Source: Kitagawia praeruptora
Taxonomy: Eukaryota; Streptophyta; Magnoliopsida; Apiales; Apiaceae
Length of the DNA stretch: 64,000 nucleotides
Direction of reading: 5' to 3'
NCBI GenBank assembly: GCA_037693485.1
Contig: CM075346.1
Coordinates: forward strand, 16,707,501-16,771,500
The translations under genes were made by a program, and so were the position numbers. How positions within the stretch are numbered: the first letter of the stretch is position 1; each line of letters opens with the position of its first letter. Positions 1-9,734 of the stretch are shown here, piece by piece. The notes beneath the pieces were generated by a model. The model did no database searches, was not told the origin of the DNA, and saw nothing but the letters and a program-made list of their open reading frames with translations.

Positions 1-108
1 AGTCGGCTCACCCAATCTGAGAAGTAAACTAGGGTGATGGTCCGAGCAAGTCGGCTCACCCAATCTGAGAAGTAAATTAGGGTGATGGTCCGAGCAAGTG
101 GGCTCATC
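1..108. repeat. 48-bp tandem repeat, about 2.2 copies
   Basis: Units start at 1, 49 and 97 (the last is partial). The two complete units differ at one base (AAACTAGG versus AAATTAGG). The array runs off the left edge, so its true length is unknown. Confidence 0.9.
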
Positions 109-308
109 CTTCTATCGATAGTAAACGAGTAGTGATAATGGACTGATCATCCATTACTTGAGTAGGCGTTCTGAGAAGAAATCCAATCATCGACTTCCTA
201 ACGGTTAACCGATGCCTGTGTGGTTCTGTTAACTAGGGTGTTGATCTAAGGAGTTGTTAAATTTTATTCATTCAAATCAATTGAGCAGTTCTGAGTAGTT
301 ATTGAATT

Positions 309-466
309 ATATGAGTGGTATTTTGAGAAGTTATTGAGATATATTTATACTTTCATATGAGTGGTATTTTAAGAAGTTATTGAGATATATTTATTCTTTC
401 ATATGAGTAGTATTTTGAGAAGTTGTTGAGATATATTTATTCTTTCATATGAGTAGTATTTCGAGA
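309..466. repeat. 46-bp tandem repeat, about 3.4 copies
   Basis: Units beginning ATATGAGT(G/A)GTATTTT start at 309, 355, 401 and 447. They differ by a few substitutions, so the array is not brand new. It is AT-rich and non-coding. From 467 to about 1040 no further structure is seen apart from the possible LTR end. Confidence 0.9.
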
Positions 467-1166
467 TTTATAAAAATTTCCGAGTTGATCTCTTTTCAAA
501 AGTATATATATTATAGTGGTAAAAACTATATTTTGGTCGAGTTTTGTTGTATTATATGATATCTATATATACTTGCTGGGCATTCTTTGGCTCATACTTG
601 CTATTTAAATATTATAAAATAGGGGCAATCAGAGCTGATACTAGTACAGCGAACCGTGATTAAGGGAAAGGGAAGACAACTGATTCGGAGTGTTAATCTT
701 ATAGCATTTGAGGAAGGTGCAGGCTGGGAAGGTGTTTGTATAATATTTTATTATCTAGTACTTTGGAGTTGTAATGGTATTTCAGAGATTCTGGGAAGTG
801 AAATTGAGATGTAATATCTTTTGGAATTATTGAGTACTTGTTCTAAGACTATAACCCGTGGAGTAAAAGATGGTGTGTATTATGAATATTATTGTAGATT
901 ATATTGTGAGCAGGTGATCGAATATTCCGCAAGAGATTTGACGACCTGGATTCCTGTAGGGAATTTGGAGGCGTTACACTTGTCGATACAGAACATACAA
1001 CTAATCGACAATTCAAGTACTTCATACTTTTACAACTTCACATCTATTCGATTCATTTCATTCGATTTCTCAAGAATCCAAACTCCCAAAACCTCTGAAA
1101 CCCTAACTGCAAAAGCTAAATTTCTTCTTCTACCTTCGATTTCTTCTCTCTCTCTCTCTCACACAA

Positions 1167-3301
1167 ATGGCAACAGTAAAGTTCAACACCAATTTCATTG
1201 CTCTAACTAGTGATGTTGAAGCACCCAACGTAAATTTCAAGTGCTTTGTGAAGTGGATGTCTGAATCGTACATCAAGAATGCTCTATCTGTTAACCCAAC
1301 TCTGTATCTCGACATTCTAGAACAGTTTTGGCAGTCTGCTACAGTGGAGGTGGTGGCTCTTGACTCTGCAATATCTTCGTACATCATCTACTGCAAGATT
1401 CAAGACAAAAATCTCACTATCACCACAGAGGATATGAATGAGGCACTTGGGATGGGTACCAAAGGAGAGGTGTATGACCCACCTGCTACAAGTGCTGAAT
1501 TGGAAGACTTCTTTGACTTCATCAAATATGCAGACAGAATCAGTCTTGGGCACTTGAACATGAAGCATTTGAGGAAGGAATGGAGTTATGTGTTTGCTAC
1601 ACTTCTTCAAATCTTCACTGCAAGGAAATCTAGCTATGACCAAATCAGTACTCCTGCACAACAAATAGGCTATGCCTTAGCTTATGGAAAGAAGATAGAC
1701 GTTGGTCTCATCATTCGGCAGGAGCTGTATGGGAGACTTGGTAAGAATTCATCCAGGAGAGGTAATGAAATTTTCTTCCCTCGTTTTATTCAATCTGTCC
1801 TTAATTTCTTAGATGATAAATTGATTGAATTAGATGGGATGAATAAAAATAGAATAGGCTATCCTAAATCCATGACCAAACTCATTTTTGGTAATTTGGA
1901 GACTAGGAATGATGTGGATGTAAGACTTAACATAACTCCTCAAATGGAGAGTTTGTTTAGAACTTACCCCCACAACATGCCAACATTTGCCTCTAAGTCT
2001 GAGTTAGCTAAGCCCAAGCAAGTAGAACAAAATGCTAACCCAGGGCTAGCTAACCAACCCTCTCAACCAAACACTTTACCAATTACTGAACCAACTGCAT
2101 CATCCTCTCAAAAGGATGATGTTAGTAAAAAGAAGAGAAAGGAAGTAATGTCTGCACCCTTAAATATTTTATCTGAAGCATCATTAGCTGTTGAACTAGG
2201 TCTAGAAAGTAAGGAACCAGAGTCACCCTTACTAAGGCCAAAGAAGAAGAAAACTAAAACCACCTCTTCAGTCACACAAATGGCTGAAGTTGTAAAATCA
2301 GGGGCAAACAGCTCACTAGATGTATCCTCTCGACAGGGTGCATCTATAGAATCAAGCATCCTCCCCAATGCACCTTCTTGTATTGAGTCAGCACATGGGA
2401 GTGATAAGGCTGGCACTACACTGAGTGGGGAGCACATCACACTTCAAACTCCCTCTATCTTTCAGGGGGAGTTGCCAAAATCTACTCTACATGGCACTCC
2501 TCTTCCAGAATCTAACACTGAAATTTCTTTGAAACCTGCAACTCAGGCAACTGAGATGCAAGGCATTGATCATCAAGAATTCTTTTCTCTTGATGAGCCA
2601 ATAAATTCAAGTGACTTGGTGCATGACACCCTGTTCACCACCCAGGACCCACATTTAGATGGTGAGGGAATGCATGCTGGGGCATCTCCTAATGACCCTA
2701 TCACAAACACAGAGGCTTCACTAGTTTTTACTAGAGACTCTGTACCCGTGTCAACTGCTGGTGTAACTCATCCCACTTCTGTGGAAACACCAGTAGTAGA
2801 GTCAATCCATCCGGTTACAGAAGTTGCATCTGTAACTGAGGAGTCTAGTTTACCTAGCTCTAGCTCTGACTTTTTGTCACAATGGCTGAAGCCTGTGCAA
2901 CATGACAGTGCTTCAGGATCAGGGTATGTTCCACAAAAATTGACGGTTGAAGCACTTCAAAGCTTAATTGTGGATCAGATTCCTGAGTTTGTAAAAATAG
3001 CTCAGAACCTTGTCACCTCCAACATCCCTAATCCAGACTATGAGGCCATCCTACTATGCCATAAGGATGATGTGGAGATGCAGAAGGCCAAGATTATTGA
3101 TGATGCTGAGAGAGATGGAAATGTAGATGCCTGGCTGCAAGGAAAGTATGATGTAACTCTCAGTGAAGCACTTCAATATCTTAGAGAGGAATACATCACT
3201 TCACTGGGCTCCAATGCAAAATCCCTGTCTCCTGGTGAAGTGTATAAAGCTGTCAATGATTCCTACAAGGGTTTCCTCAAGGCTGCCCACTATCTTGGTA
3301 A
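1167..3301 (+). pseudogene. long ORF of copy A, N-terminal part
   Basis: ATG at 1167 follows a CT-rich leader, and the same ATG context recurs at 7494 in copy B. Residues about 1-270 look folded, with VNPTLYLDILEQFW, a WSYVFATLLQ segment and FPRFIQSVLNF. From memory this resembles the N-terminal region of large retroelement-linked proteins often annotated in Asteraceae genomes; no catalytic motif is seen. Residues about 270-590 are Ser/Thr/Pro-rich and probably disordered, with a Lys run (KKKKTKTT). Against copy B there is a 1-base deletion near 3296-3301. After it the frame runs out at 3353 and the protein continues in the next frame. Function is unknown; in copia elements an extra ORF in this place, just before the PPT, is often called env-like. 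Confidence 0.6.
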
Positions 3302-4954
3302 GGAGTCAAAACTGAAGTCAACAGGGTGTGTGACAAGACAGCCACTTCAGTAGCAGAAGTAAAGAGGGCCTTTGATGCTAAATTTCCTCAACTAGACAGT
3401 GTGGTCAAAGATCTCAAACACTACAACACCACCTGCACCAAGATGGACAATGGCCTAGCCCTCCTCACAGATACAGTCACATGCCTAGGAAACAGGTTTC
3501 AAAATCTATCTGACCAGACTACAGAGGCCAATGCTATGCTCAGAACACTGTTTAAAAATCAGTATGGAGACAAGCTGGTCACTGATGTCCCTGTGCATGA
3601 AATGTCCAAGTCTGAAGTGAAAAGACTGCAAGATAAATCCTTAACTGGTTTCAAGGCCACTGCACTGTTCACCAAGGTTGATACTCTTGAAAGGGAGGTG
3701 GTGTCTCTCAAAGAATCCAATGCCCATCTGGCAGGCACGGTTTCAAATCTAACTGAGCAATTGAACACTCAAGCCACTACCACTGCTAATGTGCTTCTGG
3801 ATCAACAATTCATGCTGTCTGCTATGATGAAACACATGGGTATCCCTCTACTTGAAGAATCTTCAACTCCAAAGGCTCCTACTACAGCCTCTGTGCCTGA
3901 CAACAAGCCTAAGGGGGAGAAGAGGATAACAAGGAACTCAAAATCTAAAGGGGAGCCTCTGACTAAGGGGGAGAAATCTCAAACCAATGAGGGTGGCCAA
4001 CCAAGAACTGCTAAGTCATCTCAGTCTGAGAAATTTACATCCAAGGATGACAAGCTGAAGAAAGTGGTTGTAGATGAAGTTGCCAAGCCATCTGAAACTG
4101 AAGGGAAGTCAGAATATGAATTTGACATTCCTGACATTGCTAAACAATCCCTCCAAGCTGAACCTTCAGAATTCAGAAATGTGCTTACTCAAAGGGTATG
4201 TCAAGAAACTGCAAACTCCAGACTATACCACGACATAGCCTTTTTGAAGCATCTACAAGAGTTAAGGAAAAGAGCCAATTTCCATTACTTTGACTACATC
4301 AAGCTGCTTGTGCAAGATGTGTTTCTAGTCACTGTAGTGAGAAGAGAAATTATGCAAACCAATCCCCATGCCATCATTCTTACAAATGATAGAGAAGTCT
4401 TAGTTCACACTGCCAAGAACCTCTTTCACATCCACATTGAAGCCTTTCAAATTCTATCTAGCTCTGAACTTGGAACAATCATCAAGAAGATAGAAAGGAA
4501 TTACTCACTAGACAATGATATGCTCAAAAAGATTCTCACCAAGTGCATGAAATCTCAACTGCCTCAAGTAGTTCCTCAGCCTCATTGTATTCTATATGAA
4601 AAGGATCAAGACATTGTTGCTTTCAGATTTGGCCAACATCTAAAAGCAAACAATATGTCCACCATAAAGTTTTTGGCTGGAGTTCTACATTCAAGGAGTG
4701 GAAAATCTGAATCTGAAAAGGAGGCTCTTGACATTCTGGTGAAGTTTATCTACTCTCAATCAGACATCAAGCCTATTGCTCAAGGTGGAAAGTCAAATCA
4801 AGACAAGGATGATCATGATAAAAGTGGAAGCAGGGGTGGAGATCAAGGGAGATATAAGGGTAGTGATGACAAGAAGAAAAGGGATGATAAAAGCAGAAAG
4901 AAGGATGATGACAAGGATGGAGGAAAGGTATATGAGAAGAAGGGTGGAAAATAG
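3302..4954 (+). pseudogene. long ORF of copy A, middle part
   Basis: This is the frame-shifted continuation of the preceding segment; in copy B the equivalent codons run on in one frame. The start is a frameshift point, not an initiation codon. It contains a heptad-like coiled coil (around 3670-3780, LEREVVSLKESNAHL...), a Lys/Glu-rich disordered linker, a helical region (about 4150-4760) and a strongly charged tail of Lys/Asp runs before the stop. The stop is TAG at 4952-4954, where copy B has CAG, so a single C-to-T change cut the ancestral ORF here. No domain is recognised. Confidence 0.55.
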
Positions 4955-5926
4955 CAAGCCATGAACATTATTAATGACACTTCCACCACAACACAAGGCT
5001 CAATGTCTAGGGTGGATGTCACTAGTAATGATTCATTAAAATCTACATCTCTGGCGTATGCAACTGTTTTGGCACCTCAAGAAGTGAAGGGCATTCAAAT
5101 CAAGAAACCATGTGTATGTTTCAGAAAGCAAACTGCTAATGGAATACTACTATGGTCTACCAACAAGGGTCATAAGTTTCTTCCTAGCAATCATACAAGG
5201 AGGAGTAAAATTAAGCATGCTGCAAAAAGGGTGAAGATATCAAAATCAAAGGCACTGATAATAATTCCAGGATTGAACCTACCACCTCTGGATGAAATCT
5301 ATGATGAAGACCAACTGCAGTTCATATGGGCTCAAAGAATCTATCATGTTGCCATTGTTGATCATTTTCTTGAAGTAAAATATACTGATGGAGGACAGAA
5401 GAAATTCAGACAAGGAACGTGTCAGCATTGGGGCAAGCTATATGACATAGAAAGAATAATTGCAATGTTGGATTCTGAAGACAGAGTGGAAAGGGTATGG
5501 AAGCTGGAGTTAATTGACTTTGTCAAAATGAAGAGAGATCACCAGGCAGAAATGAGAAAGAACAGTGAGGAGCTACTAAAGAAAAGGGAGGAGGAGTTTG
5601 TTGCAATGGAAACTAAGGCTGATGAATTGAGAGCTATGGGTCTGTGTAGAGTCAAGTTTAATCCTTACATCATTGAGTACAAGAGATATGGTAGAAATGT
5701 AAAGATTAGAATGGACTACATCAGTTCCTATTCTGAGAAACAGCTGAATGAAGTACTTAAGGATTTATCAGGCTCCCCTCTAATTGAAGAACTCACTGCA
5801 ATGGAAGACATTATTCTTGCCATTGAGGAAAATGCAAAGAAGAAAGCCAAAGAAGCTGAGGAGAAAATGAAAAATGAGAATCTGCAAGCCAAAGCTCAAG
5901 AGATGAATCCAAAAGGATATGGTTAG
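4955..5926 (+). pseudogene. long ORF of copy A, C-terminal part
   Basis: Same frame as the middle part, separated only by the TAG at 4952. It could be expressed alone from ATG 4961 (321 aa). It is basic at first (KKPCVCFRKQTANG, then an Arg/Lys-rich stretch), with a conserved-looking TCQHWG, an acidic/basic helix (KKREEEF...), the segment GLCRVKFNPYIIEYK, and a long C-terminal Lys/Glu helix. It is very close to copy B 44640-45604. Stop TAG 5924-5926 lies about 140 bp before the PPT. No family is recognised. Strong conservation between the two copies suggests this part was under selection until recently. Confidence 0.55.
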
Positions 5927-6062
5927 AAGTTTCTCATATCTTGTAAGAACACTTCTATGTACTTTCCTCAATCAATCTACATACCTATACTGTTAAAGTT
6001 TTATCTCTATGTATGTTAGGCTTGTTATCAGACATGAAATTGTGACTAAGGGTCTCACTCAC

Positions 6063-6076
6063 AATTTGGGGGAGAT
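6063..6076 (+). other. polypurine tract of copy A
   Basis: AATTTGGGGGAGAT sits directly before the LTR start TGTTAG. This is the standard arrangement before Ty1/copia 3' LTRs in plants. The same string precedes the LTR of copy B at 45741. Confidence 0.8.
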
Positions 6077-7372
6077 TGTTAGTTACAGAGGCATGCCTGT
6101 ATACATCTAATAACAAGCCTAATTGTTTATAATGCTTTGCATTACTTACATGACCTCTTAACTGAGGGAACCTCTAGTTGTAGAGTTTCTGTTTGTATTG
6201 TACTTGTAGTAGGCAACAAATATTAGTTGTGTAACTGTACTTATAGAGTCTAGAATAATGCTTGAAAGAAGTTCCAAGGTTCATGCCTCAAGCAAGGAGT
6301 TAAAGACTATCAAATAATCATAGTTGGGATTTGAAGAAATGAAGAATTTGCGTAAGTACCAATTCGAGAAGTATATTTGTCTATTTGATAAGTCCAGCAT
6401 TCGAGAAGTCAGGGATTCGATATCTCAAGACACTATTCGATATCTCTGAATACACTGTTCGATATCTCATTCGATATCTCAGAGATTCGATATGCCTATG
6501 TACTCTATTCGAGAACTCAGGAAGTCAACAAGTCAAAGTGGTATTCGAGTTCTCAAGGAGTCAACAAGTCAAAGTTCCATTCGATATCTCAAGGACTCAG
6601 AAAGCTATTCGATATCTCAAGGATTCGACAAGTCAAGTGTTCTATTCGACAACTCAATGAATCCTGAAGAAAAGAGCTATTCGAGAAGTAATTCGATATG
6701 TCAAATATTACAGTATTCGAGAACTCAGAGTTATCGATCAAGTCAATTCTAGTTCTCGAATCAACTACTTAGTCACTTCTCGAATACATTCTTGGAGACA
6801 AAGTACTGAAGGAATTGTACAAGTCAGAAACCTGCAACAAGCCAATGCACTTTATGGACCACAATCTGTAACGTGCTCTGGAAAGCCTACAAGGAAGCTT
6901 GGAGAGATATAGAAGAGACAGAAGGCTAAAGAAGTGGATCTGAACAGGCTTTGCAAAGTCAAATCTATAACCGTTTGGACAATTACTCAAAAAGGATAGA
7001 CAGACTAGAAAGTAATTTGTTCAGCTACCTTATTTGTAGTAAGTAGGGTGTATCCATGTTCTATAAGGATACAGCCTCACTTCCTAAGTCATTAACTTCG
7101 TAACCTTTGTGAGTCAAGTTTTTCATACGTTGTAATCTGTATCTCTCTGAGAAAAACGAAGCTGAGAATACTATCATTTGTATTCACAGATTGTAGTAAC
7201 CTTTATCTAATAATACATTAGATTAAAGTGATACTGTGTCTTGTGTTGTTCTTTATCCGCACCTTCATTCTTGCACACACAAACACTCTTGCTACATAGA
7301 CTCGAACAAAGAAAAGTTCAAGAATCCATTCACCCCCCCTCTGTATTCTTTTATCGTATTCAATACTCAACA
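6077..7372 (+). repeat. LTR between copies A and B (1296 bp)
   Basis: It starts TGTTAG after the PPT and ends ATACTCAACA, where homology to the copy B LTR (45755-47032) also stops. A TATA-like CTATAAGG lies near 7061, followed by a transcribed-type region ending ATTCACCCCCCC, as in Tork/Tnt1-like copia LTRs. It serves as 3' LTR of copy A and 5' LTR of copy B. No TGGTATCAGAGC-type primer site follows; the sequence passes straight into the copy B leader. The U3 half holds a dense array of TTCGA boxes (separate entry). Confidence 0.75.
6363..6785 (+). promoter_or_regulatory. TTCGA-box array in U3
   Basis: About 16 TTCGA and 2 TCGAA words occur in 420 bp, mostly as ATTCGATATCTC or ATTCGAGAA(G/C). 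Spacing is irregular (11-36 bp), so it is not a simple tandem repeat. Several have the TTCnnGAA form (6364, 6400, 6509, 6679, 6716, plus inverted TTCTCGAA near 6754 and 6777), the core pair of a heat-shock element. The array is kept in the copy B LTR at about 46040-46450. Confidence 0.7.
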
Positions 7373-7493
7373 TTCGATTCATTTCATTCGATTTCTCAAG
7401 CATCTAAACTCCCAAAAACCTCTGAAAACCCTAACTACCAAAAGCTAAATTTCTTCTTCAACCTTTACTTTCTTTTCTCTTCTCTCCGTATCA

Positions 7494-7974
7494 ATGGCAA
7501 CAGTGAAGTTCAACACCAATTTTATCGCCCTAACCAGTGATGTTGAAGCACCCAATGCGAACTTCAAGTGCTTTGTAAAGTGGATGGCTGAATCATACAT
7601 CAAGGATGCACTCTCTGCCAACCCAACACTGTATCTAGACATTCTGGAACAGTTTTGGGGAACTGCTATTGTGGAAGTTGTAGCCCTGGAAAGTGCAATA
7701 ACTTCATACATAATCTACTACAAGATTCAGGACCAAGAAATCACTATCACCACTGCAGACATGAATCAAGCACTGGGTCTACAACAAGAGTCATATGACA
7801 TACTGGCCACGAATGCAGAATTAGAAGAATTCTTTGAGTTCATCAACTACTCAGATGGGATCAATCTTGGAAAATTAAACAGGAAGAATCTGAGAAAGGA
7901 GTGGAGCTATGTGTTTGCAACTCTTCTTCAAGTTTTCACTGCCAGGAAATCAAGCTTTGATCAAATCAGTGCAC
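7494..7974 (+). pseudogene. long ORF of copy B, N-terminal fragment
   Basis: ATG 7494 starts a protein nearly identical in pattern to the copy A N-terminus (MATVKFNTNFIALTSDVEAP). The frame is intact for about 160 codons. It is then cut by the Athila element, whose first bases add a few foreign codons and a stop at 8013-8015. The matching continuation (CAACAAATTGGCTATGC) is at 41320, 33 kb away. The site shows the 5-bp duplication TGCAC. Confidence 0.85.
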
Positions 7975-9583
7975 TGATAAGTGGATTTTATATCCACTAT
8001 TTACCTTCCGTTTAGACTTTAATCGTTTGCAAGTTCTCGAGTTTCGTTGTCATTTGATATGTTTTTGTGTCATTTGTGTAGGTTGCATGGTTGAAGGCAT
8101 TTTAGTGCGAAATTTGTGTTGGTGGTGGTGGTAATTGATTGATTGAAGACAGCAACTTATGGAGGAAATTCGAATCAAGAAAGTGAAGTAATCAAGCATA
8201 GCAGTTGAGCTTTTGCAGGGCTTAGCAGGCGCAAGGGCGCATGTAGGAGCACTACAGCGCGCACAAGGGAGATACTCCAGGAGCTGTGGAGCGCCATAGC
8301 GCGAGGAAGGGCGCCATAGCGCGCGAGGTCAAGCAGCAACGGGGCTATAGCGTGCGCGCGAGGCGCTATAGCGCGCACAGATAGGCAATTTTCTTGACAA
8401 AGGTCCAGGGATGGGCAAGCGCTGGAGCGCAGCTGTGAGGCGCCATGGCGCGCGGTGCCTTGAATTCGAGCGCTGTAGCACAGAATGAGGCGCTATAGCG
8501 CGGGTTGTTCCCTGTGTGTGTGTCTCATGTCCATTCTTCTGTTTATTCTGGGTCATTTTGTTTTGGGCCCGTTTTTACTAGGGTTTATTTATATATCTTG
8601 TAAACCTAAAAACAAACGATCTATCTAGGAGTAGCAGCTTTATTTATTTTTCTTTCCTATCAACATTTTCATTAAATTCTGAGAACAATTTCAAGGAAGA
8701 ATCTCCAAGCTAGGGACAAGCAAGGAGCAATCTTTGGAACTTTTGTACTCGTCTACTTTGGGGATTTATTTCTAAACCTTATTTCTCTCTTCTTTTATTA
8801 ATTGTTTATTTTGAATTATGTTATCAATTGAACCCATGATGGTGCTAAGTTCAATTATGAACTAAACACTTTCATGGGGTTCTAATGGATTGTTTTGTGG
8901 ATTCTAGTAGTTGATAGTCTTGATAATATATGCTTGTGGTTTATACTAAGGTTACCCAGCATGGTTGTGTTAATTAATATAGATGCGTAGCTATCATCTA
9001 TTTTGTCAATCTCTAATGAATGCGAAAGTGGATTTAGAGATTAGGGCTTGCCATGTTAGCATAGGCTTATGACGACTTCTCCGCATTTTGGTAGTATAGA
9101 TTCGAAAGAACTTACTTCCTTATGTAGTTGCTAATGGAACTTGTGATAAAATCGATTGTATCACCCAATCTCATAGACATATAGTGATTTGGATATAATT
9201 GATGTCCGTAATTCTTCTATCTTAATTGTGGATGATTTATGGTTAGGTGTGGGTTTATTGAAAGATAGCTCATACTTCTTTAGTGTTCCGGCTAGTTCTC
9301 TAAAATACCACATTGCATTGAATCTTGACGATTAATTTAGATGAAACGATTCATGAAATTAGAACCTCGTGTTTCTCTCATATAAGTTAATTCACGTTAG
9401 TAAACTTTTAGTAGTATAATTTAGATAAAACAACCGAATTTGATAATTATTCAAGCGTTAAGAAATAACCATACACCGTTGTATAAGTACTTAATTCACA
9501 TTTACACCTTGTCTCTGCGGAATGAATCTTATTTATCACTTGCTATTTGTGATCGCGTATACTTGCGTGTTTACGAGTAAACA
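7975..9583 (+). repeat. 5' LTR of the Athila element (1609 bp)
   Basis: Bounded by the target duplication on the left and the primer site on the right. U3 carries a GC-rich word array (8214-8510). A TATA-like TTTATATATC lies at about 8586-8595, followed by the probable transcript start. The rest is AT-rich and non-coding. It is near-identical to 31014-31976 plus 40659-41309. Confidence 0.95.
8214..8510 (+). repeat. GC-rich ATAGCGC word array in U3
   Basis: Variants of GCGC(T/C)ATAGCGC recur near 8291, 8310, 8341, 8365, 8440 (CATGG variant), 8469 and 8491. Several are perfect or near-perfect 12-bp palindromes. This CpG-rich island stands out in an AT-rich LTR. It is repeated in the 3' LTR (about 31253-31545), and related words recur after pol at 27890-28045. 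Short ORFs across it are composition artefacts. Confidence 0.75.
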
Positions 9584-9589
9584 AGTTTT

Positions 9590-9608
9590 TGGCGCCGCTG
9601 CCGGGGAC
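9590..9608 (+). other. primer-binding site, tRNA-Asp type
   Basis: TGGCGCCGCTGCCGGGGAC lies 6 bp after the LTR. It complements the 3' end of plant tRNA-Asp(GTC), allowing one internal mismatch and a diverged last base or two. Bases 9609-9734 are an untranslated leader with nothing else recognised. Confidence 0.85.
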
Positions 9609-9734
9609 TTCGGTGTTAATTGTAGTTTATGTGCTTGTCAGCAGTGGTCGTTATAGATTACTGACTTGAATTTATTTTTGTTTACTTATTATCTCGTGTC
9701 TTTCTGCTCTTTGTACTCAGGTACTTGAACGTGC

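Larger units (their letters stand above)
1..978 (+). mobile_element. possible Ty3 LTR remnant, right end
   Basis: No coding capacity is seen. The stretch is AT-rich, carries two tandem arrays (listed separately) and ends in GGAGGCGTTACA at 967-978, preceded by a GACGACCTGGATTCC-like string. That kind of ending is common at the 3' edge of plant chromovirus (Tekay/Reina-type) LTRs. No matching second LTR, primer site or polypurine tract is in the window, so this could be a solo LTR, a truncated element or unrelated intergenic DNA. Bases 979-1041 after it match nothing else here. Confidence 0.3.
1042..7372 (+). mobile_element. copy A of a 6.3-kb LTR-bearing unit
   Basis: The unit reads: leader with plant-like AAACCCTAA boxes (1042-1166), a long protein-coding region (1167-5926), a copia-style PPT (6063-6076) and an LTR (6077-7372). 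The same order recurs in copy B. Homology to copy B begins exactly at ATTCGATTC near 1041, the point where copy B abuts an LTR. No LTR lies upstream of copy A, and no primer-binding site follows the LTR at 7372. The unit is therefore either an internally deleted copia-type element (gag, protease, integrase and RT absent) or a tandem duplication of its 3' part. Confidence 0.6.

Noticed and set aside
979..1000. Primer-binding site after the possible LTR end at 978
   Set aside because: TTGTCGATACAGAAC only loosely resembles TTGGTATCAGAGC; too many mismatches.
8175..8556. Minus-strand Arg/Ala-rich ORFs in the Athila LTR, also at 31214-31595
   Set aside because: Composition artefact of the GC-rich word array, duplicated because the LTR is duplicated.
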